Positions 1-7,643 of a stretch of 21,811 nt of DNA are shown one piece after another. This DNA is from SIG607 sp045614505 (GTDB lineage Bacteria > Bacillota > Clostridia > Oscillospirales > Acutalibacteraceae), in NCBI GenBank assembly GCA_045614505.1, contig JAZLDA010000067.1, positions 1 to 21,811 on the forward strand, given 5' to 3'. Position 1 is the stretch's first letter; each line of letters starts with the position of its first letter. The position numbers were made by a program, and so were the translations under genes. The notes below the pieces were generated by a model that saw only the letters and a list, made by a program, of their open reading frames with translations, did not search any database and was not told the origin of the DNA.

Positions 1-9
1 AATGTGTTA

Positions 10-46
10 AAAAGGCACGGTATGCGTCAGCATTACCGTGCCTTTT
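10..46. terminator. Hairpin terminator at the window edge
   Basis: A perfect 13-bp inverted repeat has arms at 10-22 and 34-46 (AAAAGGCACGGTA and its complement) around an 11-nt loop. The A-run on the left and T-run on the right make it a possible bidirectional intrinsic terminator. It probably ends a plus-strand gene that lies mostly before the window (an in-frame TAA sits at 8-10); that gene cannot be identified. Confidence 0.8.
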
Positions 47-145
47 CGTCTGTTATCCCACTAAAAATTTATATTTTTCAGGTGCGAACAGTTTTGTAAC
101 ATTAAAATTTGTTCTGTCGGGAAGTCGACAAACCGCAGAAATACT

Positions 146-508
146 TTGTGTCTTTCAAGGTTTAAGACGAAGCGACGAGGCAAATTTTGGTTCCAAAACC
201 AATTCATCCCTAAGACCAACACCCGAAAGCGGGTGTATGTGCGGGCAGAATATCCATATATAAGTGAGCAGTATAAAAACTATTTGTTAGAGAGCTATGA
301 GGATACTTATTATCCTGAAAAGATAATGAACTCGGGCAGAGCCTCTTATGTGGAGCGCAACTATGAGATGATAAACAATAGCTCTTTTTGTATATTCTAT
401 TATCACAAGGAAATTGCATCAATGGTAGGCAAAAGCGGAACAAAAATTGCCTTTAATTATGCTGTCAAACAAGGGAAGCACATCATAAATATAGGTATGG
501 GAAAATAA
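146..508 (+). pseudogene. 5'-truncated SLOG/DUF1273-type protein fragment
   Basis: From about codon 28 (base 227) the frame reads RVYVRAEYPYI, then YEDTYYPEKI, SYVERNYEMINNS, FCIFYY and SGTKIAFNYA. From memory this matches the C-terminal half of a clostridial SLOG (Rossmann-like, DUF1273/YpsA-related) family. The N-terminal half that normally carries the GHR-type motif and first nucleotide-binding strands is absent. In its place are about 27 basic, aromatic-rich residues (GKFWFQNQF) that I cannot relate to the family. The only start in the frame is a TTG at 146; the frame is open back to 65 with no ATG and no clear ribosome binding site. A hairpin lies exactly at the homology boundary. I read this as a degraded, rearranged remnant; a short functional protein is less likely. 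SLOG proteins bind nucleotide-derived ligands, and this piece alone should not form the whole fold. Confidence 0.6.
219..236. repeat. Perfect 7-bp hairpin at the SLOG homology breakpoint
   Basis: ACACCCG and CGGGTGT pair around the loop AAAG. The hairpin lies inside the truncated reading frame, right where family similarity begins (about base 227). It may mark a recombination or deletion junction, but it could be chance. Confidence 0.45.
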
Positions 509-618
509 TATTGCTTTTTCGTAAAAAAAGACGAACAATGTCGAATGGTGAAAAAAGCCGAAAAAAGAGTGCCCTATTTGTACAAAACGGCGAAAAGAAA
601 ATATTTTTGTTTTTGCTC

Positions 619-646
619 TTGCTTTTTATATAACTTATGGTATAAT
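619..646 (+). promoter_or_regulatory. Sigma-A promoter of the nrdD operon
   Basis: A consensus -10 TATAAT at 641-646 is preceded by TTGCTT at 619-624 with a 16-bp spacer. Transcription would begin near 653, giving a leader of about 90 nt before nrdD. The 509-743 gap holds this promoter and the putative NrdR boxes; the AT-rich stretch 509-610 shows nothing else I can support. Confidence 0.7.
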
Positions 647-662
647 GAATAGGCTTCGATAA

Positions 663-710
663 TTGCAATTTCTTGAGGGTTTGCAATTTATTATATACAA
701 GATATTGTGG
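663..710. promoter_or_regulatory. Tandem NrdR-like boxes upstream of nrdD
   Basis: The 16-mer at 695-710 matches the NrdR consensus ACACWATATATWGTGT at 13 of 16 positions. A weaker copy at 663-678 matches 8 of the 10 core positions. Their centres are exactly 32 bp apart, about three helical turns, as is usual for paired NrdR boxes. NrdR is the ATP-cone repressor of bacterial ribonucleotide reductase operons; its gene is not in this window. Both boxes lie downstream of the predicted start site, so repression would act as a roadblock unless a second promoter exists. Confidence 0.6.
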
Positions 711-743
711 TTTGCATAGAATATTAAAAATGGAGGAGCTAAG

Positions 744-2921
744 ATGAAAATCATTAAAAGAAGCGGCAGAGAAGTCGATTTTGACGCCGCAAAAATCGTA
801 ACCGCGATTACTAAGGCAAACGAAAGCGTTGTCAGCAGTGAAAGAATGACTCCTATCCAGATTAAGCGTATTGCAGAAGACGTAGAGATGGCTTGCATGA
901 ATGTAAACAGAGCTTTGAGCGTGGAAGAGATTCAGGATATGGTGGAAGACCAGATTATGAATCAGCGCGCATTCAGCGTTGCAAGAAGCTACATTACCTA
1001 CCGTTATACCCGTGCGCTTATTCGTAAGTCCAACACCACCGACGAGCAGATTTTAAGTCTTATTGAGTGCAACAACGAAGAGGTTAAGCAGGAGAACAGT
1101 AATAAGAATCCCACCGTTAACTCTGTTCAGAGAGACTATATGGCAGGTGAGGTTAGTAAGGATATTACCAAGCGTCTGCTTCTGCCCAAGGATATTGTTG
1201 AGGCTCACGAGCAGGGTATACTTCATTTCCATGATGCCGACTATTTTGCACAGCACATGCACAACTGTGACCTTGTAAACCTTGAGGATATGCTTCAGAA
1301 CGGCACTGTTATCAGCGGCACACTTATTGAAAAGCCCCACAGCTTCTCCACCGCTTGTAACATTGCCACACAGATTATCGCTCAGGTTGCTTCCTGTCAA
1401 TACGGCGGACAGAGTATTTCTCTTACTCACCTTGCTCCTTTTGTTGAAATCAGCAGACAGAAGATAAGAGCTCAGGTTAAAGAGGAATATGCCGAGGCAG
1501 GGGTTGCGCTGGACGGAAATCAGATTGAGACTATTGCAGAAAAGAGACTTCTTGATGAAATCCGCAAGGGCGTACAGATGATTCAGTATCAGGTTGTGAC
1601 CCTTATGACTACCAACGGTCAGGCTCCCTTTGTTACTGTATTTATGTACCTTAATGAGGCAAAGGACGAGCGTACCAAGGCTGACCTTGCCCTTATTATT
1701 GAAGAAGTTCTCCAACAGAGAGTACAGGGTGTTAAGAATGAAAAGGGCGTATGGATTACCCCTGCATTCCCCAAGCTCATTTATGTTCTTGAAGAAGACA
1801 ATATTCGTGAAGACAGCAAATACTGGTATCTTACCGAGCTTGCCGCTAAGTGTACCGCTAAACGTATGGTACCCGACTATATCAGTGAAAAGATTATGCT
1901 TCAGAATAAAATCGACAAAAACGGCAACGGTAACTGCTATACCTGTATGGGCTGCCGCAGCTTCCTTACTCCCTTTGTTGATGAAGAGGGTAATCCTAAG
2001 TATTACGGACGCTTCAATCAGGGCGTTGTAACGGTTAATCTTGTTGATATCGGTCTTTCTGCACAGAAGGATATGAACGAATTCTGGCAGATTTTTGACA
2101 AGCGTATGGAGCTTTGCCACAGAGCGCTCCAGTGCCGTCATGAGCGCCTTACCGGAACTGTTTCCGATGCCGCTCCAATTCTCTGGCAACACGGCGCACT
2201 GTTAAGGCTCAAATCCGGCGAGACCATTGACAAATATCTCCACGGCGGATATTCCACACTTTCTCTCGGATATGCAGGTCTTTGGGAGTGTGTATATGCC
2301 ATGACCGGCAAGAAGCTTACCGAGCCTGACGGCGAAGCATTCGGTCTTGCTGTTATGAAAAAGCTCAATGAGTACACTGCTAAATGGAAGGCTGCCGAGA
2401 ATATTGACTACAGCCTTTACGGAACTCCTCTTGAAAGCACTACCTACAAGTTTGCAAAGGCTCTGCAGAAGCGCTTCGGTATTGTTAAGGATGTTACCGA
2501 CAAGAGCTACATCACCAATTCCTACCACGTTCACGTTACCGAGCCTATTGATGCCTTTGAGAAGCTTGAGCTTGAAGCTAAGTTCCAAGCCCTCTCCCCG
2601 GGCGGAGCTATCTCCTATGTAGAGGTTCCCAATATGCAGAACAACATTGAGGCAGTACTTGAGGTTATGAAGTTCATTTACGATAACATTATGTATGCTG
2701 AGCTTAACACCAAGAGTGACTTCTGTCAGCAGTGCGGCTTCGACGGTGAAATAGAGGTTACCGAAAACGAGGACGGCAAACTTATCTGGAAGTGTCCCAA
2801 CTGCGGCAATATAGACCAGACCAAGATGAATGTTGCCAGACGTACCTGCGGCTATATCGGTACTCAGTACTGGAATCAGGGCCGTACTCAAGAAATAAAA
2901 GAAAGAGTGCTTCATTTATAA
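744..2921 (+). CDS. nrdD: Anaerobic ribonucleoside-triphosphate reductase, class III large subunit
   Basis: NrdD reduces ribonucleoside triphosphates to deoxy forms under anoxia using a glycyl radical, with formate as the usual reductant in this class. Residues 1-95 form an ATP-cone (starting MKIIKRSGREVDF), the allosteric site. The catalytic glycyl-radical barrel follows. Near the C-terminus a zinc site is visible as two CxxC pairs (C661/C664 and C684/C687). The radical loop RTCGYIG places the radical glycine at about G703. At 725 residues it is full length. A strong GGAGGAG at 732-738 fixes the ATG at 744. nrdG follows after one base, so the two are translationally coupled. The upstream NrdR-like boxes suggest dNTP-dependent repression. 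The long minus-strand frames opposite this gene are shadows. Confidence 0.97.
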   Translation: MKIIKRSGREVDFDAAKIVTAITKANESVVSSERMTPIQIKRIAEDVEMACMNVNRALSVEEIQDMVEDQIMNQRAFSVARSYITYRYTRALIRKSNTTDEQILSLIECNNEEVKQENSNKNPTVNSVQRDYMAGEVSKDITKRLLLPKDIVEAHEQGILHFHDADYFAQHMHNCDLVNLEDMLQNGTVISGTLIEKPHSFSTACNIATQIIAQVASCQYGGQSISLTHLAPFVEISRQKIRAQVKEEYAEAGVALDGNQIETIAEKRLLDEIRKGVQMIQYQVVTLMTTNGQAPFVTVFMYLNEAKDERTKADLALIIEEVLQQRVQGVKNEKGVWITPAFPKLIYVLEEDNIREDSKYWYLTELAAKCTAKRMVPDYISEKIMLQNKIDKNGNGNCYTCMGCRSFLTPFVDEEGNPKYYGRFNQGVVTVNLVDIGLSAQKDMNEFWQIFDKRMELCHRALQCRHERLTGTVSDAAPILWQHGALLRLKSGETIDKYLHGGYSTLSLGYAGLWECVYAMTGKKLTEPDGEAFGLAVMKKLNEYTAKWKAAENIDYSLYGTPLESTTYKFAKALQKRFGIVKDVTDKSYITNSYHVHVTEPIDAFEKLELEAKFQALSPGGAISYVEVPNMQNNIEAVLEVMKFIYDNIMYAELNTKSDFCQQCGFDGEIEVTENEDGKLIWKCPNCGNIDQTKMNVARRTCGYIGTQYWNQGRTQEIKERVLHL

Positions 2922-2922
2922 T

Positions 2923-3444
2923 ATGTACTACGGAGAACTGAAAAAACGTGATATTGCCAACGGTCTGGGCGTGAGAGTTGCTCTCTTTGTTTCGGGCTGT
3001 ACAAATCACTGTGAAGAATGTTTCAACCGTGCTACCTGGGATTTTAACTTCGGAAAGCTTTATACCGAAAGCGTTGAGAGTGAAATAATTGAGGCATTAC
3101 GCCCCGACTATGTTCGGGGCTTTTCTCTTCTGGGCGGTGAGCCTATGGAGCCGAAAAATCAGCCTCAGTGCCTTGCGCTTTTAAGGCGCATAAAAAAGGA
3201 ACTTCCCAATAAGGATGTTTGGTGTTATACCGGCTTTACTTATGAAGAACTGCTGACAAAGGGCGCTTATGCTAACACCGAGTGCGTTGAGGAGCTTTTA
3301 TCCCTTATTGATGTATTGGTAGACGGTCGTTTTGAAAAGGATAAAAGAAATTTGATGCTCAAATTCCGCGGAAGCGAGAATCAGAGGCTTATCGATATGA
3401 ACGCCACAAGAGAAAAGGGCGAAATAGTTCTTTTGGATATATAG
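2923..3444 (+). CDS. nrdG: Anaerobic ribonucleotide reductase activating protein (radical SAM)
   Basis: NrdG uses a [4Fe-4S] cluster and S-adenosylmethionine to install the glycyl radical on NrdD. The cluster motif CxxxCxxC is seen as CTNHCEEC (C26, C30, C33), and the SAM-contacting LLGGEP lies near residue 70. The 173-residue length is typical of this compact activase. The ATG starts one base after the nrdD stop, with no separate strong ribosome binding site, so translation probably couples to nrdD. Its position directly behind nrdD is the usual arrangement and separates it from other radical SAM activases such as pyruvate formate-lyase activase. Confidence 0.96.
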   Translation: MYYGELKKRDIANGLGVRVALFVSGCTNHCEECFNRATWDFNFGKLYTESVESEIIEALRPDYVRGFSLLGGEPMEPKNQPQCLALLRRIKKELPNKDVWCYTGFTYEELLTKGAYANTECVEELLSLIDVLVDGRFEKDKRNLMLKFRGSENQRLIDMNATREKGEIVLLDI

Positions 3445-3456
3445 GGAGGCTCGATT

Positions 3457-3897
3457 ATGGAAATTAAAATAAAAAAGCTGAATGTTAATGCGATTCTTCC
3501 CAGCCGCGGAAGTGCGGCGGCGGCAGGCTATGACCTTTATGCCTGTCTTGATACTGACAGTGTTGAAATCGCGCCTCACACCACCGTTAAAATCGGCACA
3601 GGACTGAGTATTGCAGTGCCCGACGGTTATTTTGGCGCAATCTTTGCCCGAAGCGGACTTGCCACAAAGGAAGGCCTTCGCCCTGCTAACTGTGTGGGTG
3701 TGGCTGATTCCGATTACAGAGGGGAATATATCGTCGCTCTTCACAACGACGGCGAAGTTTCAAGAATCGTAAAGAACGGTGACAGAATTGCACAGCTTGT
3801 GATTATGCCTTATCTTTCGGTTGAATTTAAAGAAGTAGACGAGCTTGATGAAACCGAGCGCGGTGCAGGAGGCTTCGGCTCAACGGGTAAGCAGTAA
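3457..3897 (+). CDS. dut: Deoxyuridine 5'-triphosphate nucleotidohydrolase (dUTPase)
   Basis: Dut hydrolyses dUTP to dUMP and pyrophosphate, keeping uracil out of DNA and supplying dUMP for thymidylate synthesis. All five trimeric dUTPase motifs are visible in order: AGYDLYA (23-29), ARSGLA (64-69), GVADSDYRGE (81-90, with the catalytic Asp), GDRIAQLV (108-115) and the C-terminal P-loop-like RGAGGFGSTG (135-144). The 146 residues are normal for the homotrimeric form. GGGAGG at 3444-3449 fits the ATG at 3457, 12 bases after nrdG. It overlaps the next gene by one base (TAATG). Sharing an operon with the reductase makes sense, because the reductase pathway produces dUTP. Confidence 0.97.
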   Translation: MEIKIKKLNVNAILPSRGSAAAAGYDLYACLDTDSVEIAPHTTVKIGTGLSIAVPDGYFGAIFARSGLATKEGLRPANCVGVADSDYRGEYIVALHNDGEVSRIVKNGDRIAQLVIMPYLSVEFKEVDELDETERGAGGFGSTGKQ

Positions 3898-4946
3898 TGG
3901 AAACCTTTGTTGACAAAAATATGCAAGTGCCGGGCAAAATCGAGCGAGACGATGTTGTCTGGTACAACGGTGCAGAAGAACCCATAAGAATTTACGGCGC
4001 GGCGCAAGAATTTTGCCGTCTGCCTGAGAATTTTCCTATACTTCAAGGCTTTAAGCGGCAGTCAACGGGGGTGAGGGTGCGCTTTGTCACCGATTCGCCC
4101 TTTGTTGCCATTCGCGCAAAGCTCAACTGCACGTATTTTCCTACCATTATGGCTCCCTCTGCCATTTACGGCTTCGACCTATATAGAAGAAACGGTGACG
4201 GCAGTGAAGTATTTGTGGATGCTTTCCGTCCGCCCGAGGGTGAGGCAGACAAGGGTTACGAGTCCCTTGTGGATACAGAAGGCGAAAACTGTTACACGGT
4301 AAATCTTCCTGTTTTCAGCGCCGTTACCGAGCTTTTTATCGGGATTAAGAGAGGCAGCAGCATTAAAAGAGCCCCTGATTATAAATATCTCGGCAAGCCC
4401 ATTGTTTTTTACGGCTCGTCCATTACCCACGGTGCCTCAGCAAGCCGACCGGGAAACACCTACCCGGCTATGATTGCTCAGAAACTTGGTGCTGACCATA
4501 TAAATCTGGGCTTTTCGGGAAATGCTAAGGGTGAAAAAGAAATTGCCGAATATATTGCGAGACTGAAAATGAGCGCTTTTGTTCTTGATTACCATCATAA
4601 TGCATACGATTTAAAGCAGCTCTATGACACACACTATAATTTTTACAAAACCGTAAGACTTAAAAATCCCTTTATACCCATTGTTATGGTCACCGCTCCC
4701 TCTCTAAAACCCGACGACGAGTGGATTGCAGGGGGCGTGAAAATCATTCAGGAGACCTACAGACGCGCTAAAGAAGAGGGCGACAAATACGTTTACTTTG
4801 TTGACGGTTGCCACCTTTTTGACGGCGAACTTAAAGAAAGCTGTACCGTTGACGGCTGTCATCCTAACGATTTAGGCTTTTCACGTATGGCAAAGGGTAT
4901 AGGCAGAACTCTTGCGGCAGCATTGGAGAATGAGATTAAGCTATGA
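3897..4946 (+). CDS. SGNH/GDSL-family hydrolase, two-domain
   Basis: A 349-residue protein with an N-terminal beta-rich domain (about 1-160) and a C-terminal SGNH hydrolase domain (about 165-349). The nucleophile block is GSSITHG with Ser175. NLGFSGNA supplies the block II glycine (G205), the stretch around N235 may serve as block III, and DGCHPND gives the catalytic Asp319 and His322. This layout resembles the SGNH_hydro_N plus GDSL-like acylhydrolase architecture, usually esterases or deacetylases acting on acylated carbohydrates. No signal peptide or membrane segment is visible, so it should be cytoplasmic. Its ATG overlaps the dut stop by one base, and its own end overlaps the LOG gene by four. 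The substrate is unknown and the link to nucleotide genes is not obvious. Confidence 0.85.
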   Translation: METFVDKNMQVPGKIERDDVVWYNGAEEPIRIYGAAQEFCRLPENFPILQGFKRQSTGVRVRFVTDSPFVAIRAKLNCTYFPTIMAPSAIYGFDLYRRNGDGSEVFVDAFRPPEGEADKGYESLVDTEGENCYTVNLPVFSAVTELFIGIKRGSSIKRAPDYKYLGKPIVFYGSSITHGASASRPGNTYPAMIAQKLGADHINLGFSGNAKGEKEIAEYIARLKMSAFVLDYHHNAYDLKQLYDTHYNFYKTVRLKNPFIPIVMVTAPSLKPDDEWIAGGVKIIQETYRRAKEEGDKYVYFVDGCHLFDGELKESCTVDGCHPNDLGFSRMAKGIGRTLAAALENEIKL

Positions 4947-5476
4947 ATATAACTGTATACGGCGCGGCAAGTGAAAAAATACACTCTGATTACAAAGAAG
5001 CGGCAGAAGCTTTAGGCAGAGAAATGGCGAAGAGAGGAAACACCCTTATTTTCGGTGGCGGAAAAAACGGACTTATGGGCGCAGTTGCCAGAGGTATGAC
5101 GAAGGAAAACGGCGAAATAGTCGGTATTGCGCCGAAGTTCTTTAAGCCCGACGGCGTTTTGTACGAAAAATGCAGTGAGTTTATTTATACCGAGGATATG
5201 AGAAGCCGAAAGGCGCTTCTTGAAGAAAAAGGAGACGCTATTATTGTGCTTCCCGGAGGTATTGGCACCTATGACGAGTTTTTCGAGGTCTTCACTCTTA
5301 AAACCCTTGGCAGAATAAATAAGAAAATTGCAATCTTTAATATAAGAGGATATTTTGACCATCTTCACGGATTGCTTATACACGCAGCAGAAGAGGGCTT
5401 TATGGAAAACCGAGTGGTTGATAATCTTCTTTTCAGTGAATCAGCAGAAGAAATATTAGAGTTTTTAGAAAAATAA
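4943..5476 (+). CDS. LOG-family protein (putative nucleoside 5'-monophosphate phosphoribohydrolase)
   Basis: The 177 residues form a lysine-decarboxylase-like Rossmann fold of the LOG family. Diagnostic motifs are GGGKNGLMG (38-46), the MRSRK stretch with the conserved Arg (86-90), and PGGIGTYDE (104-112), matching PGGxGTxxE. Characterised members cleave the N-glycosidic bond of AMP or cytokinin-riboside monophosphates, giving a free base and ribose 5-phosphate. Older annotations calling these lysine decarboxylases are not supported. The start ATG overlaps the upstream stop (ATGA). It is the last gene of the nrdDG-dut operon; its stop codon lies inside the terminator stem. In this context a role in nucleotide salvage or clearance of damaged nucleotides is plausible but inferred. 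Confidence 0.9.
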   Translation: MNITVYGAASEKIHSDYKEAAEALGREMAKRGNTLIFGGGKNGLMGAVARGMTKENGEIVGIAPKFFKPDGVLYEKCSEFIYTEDMRSRKALLEEKGDAIIVLPGGIGTYDEFFEVFTLKTLGRINKKIAIFNIRGYFDHLHGLLIHAAEEGFMENRVVDNLLFSESAEEILEFLEK

Positions 5477-5502
5477 AAGCGGAGCATTGCTCCGCTTTTA
5501 TT
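5472..5502. terminator. Bidirectional intrinsic terminator
   Basis: A 14-bp perfect stem (5472-5485 with 5489-5502, core GCGGAGC/GCTCCGC) around a 3-nt loop is bounded by A-runs and T-runs. It serves the LOG gene on the plus strand and the small minus-strand gene; both stop codons fall within its arms. Confidence 0.9.
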
Positions 5503-5818
5503 ATCTGTGATATTTATAATAAACCGTAATATTGTCATGCTTTTCTATTACCGTGTTATACCCCGTAACGGTTATACCGTTGCCCGACATAAGGCGGAAG
5601 TATTCGCAGGCTTCTTCGCTTCCTCGGAACACGTCAATTTCACCGCACAGAATTCGTATTTCATCATCAATTAATACAATTCTTCCCGACTGACCAATGA
5701 TTTCTTCTTGCGGAGAGCCGTCCTCTTTGTAAGAGCGACGGGTTACATATTTTACCTCTCTGCCGTCCATTTCAAGTAGCACAGGATTTTTCTTTTTTCT
5801 TTTAAATAAGGAAAACAT
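5501..5818 (-). CDS. Small hypothetical protein, 105 aa
   Basis: I do not recognise a family. The protein begins MFSLFKRKKK and has a basic N-terminus followed by alternating beta-type stretches (GREVKYVTRRSY, GRIVLIDDEIRIL, GITVTGYNTVI, ITVYYKY). It has no signal peptide, membrane helix or cysteine cluster. A longer frame starts at a GTG (5827), but AGGCGGTGAT, nearly a full anti-16S match, ends four bases before the ATG at 5818 and overlaps that GTG, so 5818 is preferred. A good promoter lies just upstream. It is a single-gene unit convergent with the nrd operon and divergent from the DUF4091 gene. A small cytoplasmic beta-sheet protein is the most that can be said. Confidence 0.75.
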   Translation of the reverse strand: MFSLFKRKKKNPVLLEMDGREVKYVTRRSYKEDGSPQEEIIGQSGRIVLIDDEIRILCGEIDVFRGSEEACEYFRLMSGNGITVTGYNTVIEKHDNITVYYKYHR

Positions 5819-5835
5819 TTTTATCACCGCCTTTT

Positions 5836-5864
5836 ATTTTATCATAAAGCCTTAAATATTTCAA
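5836..5864 (-). promoter_or_regulatory. Minus-strand promoter of the small hypothetical gene
   Basis: Read on the minus strand: TTGAAA (5864-5859), a 17-bp spacer, then TAAAAT (5841-5836). Both hexamers are one or two bases off the sigma-A consensus. The leader to the ATG at 5818 would be only about 10-15 nt. Confidence 0.75.
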
Positions 5865-5871
5865 TTGGCTA

Positions 5872-5900
5872 TTGAAACGCAGGTTTTTTTGTGTTAGTAT
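5872..5900 (+). promoter_or_regulatory. Plus-strand promoter of the DUF4091-ppa unit
   Basis: TTGAAA at 5872-5877, a 17-bp spacer and TAGTAT at 5895-5900. The ribosome binding site GGAGGTG at 5912-5918 follows, before the ATG at 5924. The -35 boxes of this and the minus-strand promoter lie back to back and form an inverted repeat. Confidence 0.7.
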
Positions 5901-5923
5901 AAACATACCGTGGAGGTGTTTAT

Positions 5924-7630
5924 ATGAAAATTGAAACTAAAATTATTTCTTCTTTAGGAAAGGTCTTTCCCGATAAGGTGCAGGGCAGCGAAATTGAAAA
6001 GCTTTCGGTATTTGCCGACGAGCCTGCATCTTTTCAGATAGCCTATAGAATTGATGAAGAAAAACCAAACGAACTTTTATATGCACAAATCGAAACCGAT
6101 GCTCAGTACTACGAAACCTATAAGGTTGCATATGTTCCGTTAATTAATGCAAAACCCTTATATATGGATGAATATTATGACAGGACCGAGCCCGGTCTTT
6201 ATCCCGATATTCTTTATAAAAGAAACAACGATAGCGTTATAAATGACGAAGGTTTCCCGTGGGGCAGTGTTTTCTTTGAAAAGGGCGAAAAACACCTTAT
6301 TAACGCCGCTTATTCCTGGCAGTCCTTATGGGTAACTCTTGGCGGAAAGAATAATCCTCTTACCCCCGGTGAACATACCTTTACCATTAAATTTTATAAT
6401 GCATCCAATCAGGCCGAAAGAGCAAGCTGCACCTTTACGGTTGAGGTAATTGATGCAAAACTTGGCGAACAAAGACTCCTTTACACTAACTGGTTCCACT
6501 GCGACTGCCTTGCAGATATGTATAACGTTGAAATGTTCTCTGACAGACATTTCGAAATTATCGAATCCTTTGCAAAGGCTGCCGCCGATACGGGAATGAA
6601 TATGATTTTGCTCCCTGCCTTTACTCCCCCTCTTGATACAGCGGCGGGCTGTGAAAGAAAAACCGCACAGCTTGTAAAGGTAACAAAGACACCAGACGGT
6701 TATGAATTCGATTTCACTCTTTTAGAGCGTTTCATAAAGGTTTGTCAGCGTGCAGGACAGACCCATTTTGAGCATAGCCATCTTTATTCTCAGTGGGGCG
6801 CAAAGGCTGCTCCAAAAATTATGGGATATGAGAACGGTGAATACAAACAGCTTTTCGGCTGGGATACCGATTCCGCAAGCGAGGAATACAGCTTATTTAT
6901 AAAGAGCTATTTAAGAGCCTTGAAGCCGGTACTCAGTAAAACGGGTGTTAATAAAAATATCCTTTTCCATATTTCCGACGAGCCCAGTGACAAGCATCTC
7001 GAAAACTATAAGAGATGCCTTGACACCGTTCTCCCTGAAATTGAAGGCTATGTAAACGGCGATGCTATTTCCCACTTTGACGTATATAAAGAAGCAAAAA
7101 TCCACACCCCCATTATTTCGGTAAACAGCGAGGATATGCCTAAGTTTATCGAAAACGCTGACAACCGTTGGCTTTACTATACCGGTGAAAGCCTTATAGA
7201 TGGCTTTACTAACCGTCTTATTTCTACCACCGCTTCAAGGTGCAGAGTTGTTGGTGTGCAGATGTTCTATTTCGGTATGACGGGCTTTTTGCATTGGGGC
7301 TTTAACTACTATTATGACAAATTGAGCCACGGTCTCGTTGACGTAAAGGTAAATCCCTGCAACTACGGCAACTACCCCGGAACTTCCTTTATGGCGTATC
7401 CGAATAATGACGGCACCGCTCTTCATAGTAGTAGAATGAAGGTGTTCTATGAGGGTATACTGGACTATGAGGCACTGTGCAAATACAGCGAGCTTGCAGG
7501 CAGAGACAAGGCAATAGCCTTTATCGAAAAATTCTTTGGAGAAATGAAGTTTACCTATTGTCCCAAGGATGACCTTACACTTATTAATTTCCGTAAAGAG
7601 TTAAACGAGGAAATTAAAAAATATATCTGA
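5924..7630 (+). CDS. DUF4091 / GH123-like glycoside hydrolase-type protein
   Basis: This 568-residue protein has a beta-sandwich-like N-terminal region (about 1-180) followed by a probable TIM-barrel. The barrel carries HISDEPSD with adjacent acidic residues D352-E353, and the C-terminal portion holds SSRMKVFYEGILDYE, a DUF4091 hallmark. DUF4091 overlaps the GH123 catalytic family. In characterised GH123 beta-N-acetylgalactosaminidases an Asp-Glu pair at a comparable position drives substrate-assisted catalysis. No signal peptide is visible, so it would act inside the cell on an imported or endogenous amino-sugar glycan; the specificity is inferred only from family. GGAGGTG six bases before the ATG is a strong start. 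Inorganic pyrophosphatase follows 13 bases after its stop. Confidence 0.8.
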   Translation: MKIETKIISSLGKVFPDKVQGSEIEKLSVFADEPASFQIAYRIDEEKPNELLYAQIETDAQYYETYKVAYVPLINAKPLYMDEYYDRTEPGLYPDILYKRNNDSVINDEGFPWGSVFFEKGEKHLINAAYSWQSLWVTLGGKNNPLTPGEHTFTIKFYNASNQAERASCTFTVEVIDAKLGEQRLLYTNWFHCDCLADMYNVEMFSDRHFEIIESFAKAAADTGMNMILLPAFTPPLDTAAGCERKTAQLVKVTKTPDGYEFDFTLLERFIKVCQRAGQTHFEHSHLYSQWGAKAAPKIMGYENGEYKQLFGWDTDSASEEYSLFIKSYLRALKPVLSKTGVNKNILFHISDEPSDKHLENYKRCLDTVLPEIEGYVNGDAISHFDVYKEAKIHTPIISVNSEDMPKFIENADNRWLYYTGESLIDGFTNRLISTTASRCRVVGVQMFYFGMTGFLHWGFNYYYDKLSHGLVDVKVNPCNYGNYPGTSFMAYPNNDGTALHSSRMKVFYEGILDYEALCKYSELAGRDKAIAFIEKFFGEMKFTYCPKDDLTLINFRKELNEEIKKYI

Positions 7631-7643
7631 AAGGAAAAAAGTA

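Noticed and set aside
539..545. Exact Spo0A box heptamer TGTCGAA upstream of the nrd promoter
   Set aside because: A 7-mer is expected by chance a few times in a window of this size on both strands, and it is about 75 bp from the -35 with no second box.
1053..2192. Long minus-strand reading frame (379 codons) opposite nrdD, with another at 2202-2915
   Set aside because: It lies wholly within nrdD on the opposite strand, shows no recognisable domain, and has no promoter or ribosome binding site. It is an open shadow caused by codon bias in nrdD.
4943..5476. Lysine decarboxylase
   Set aside because: The PGGxGTxxE and GGGxxGLMG motifs define the LOG family of phosphoribohydrolases; the decarboxylase name is a historical mis-annotation.
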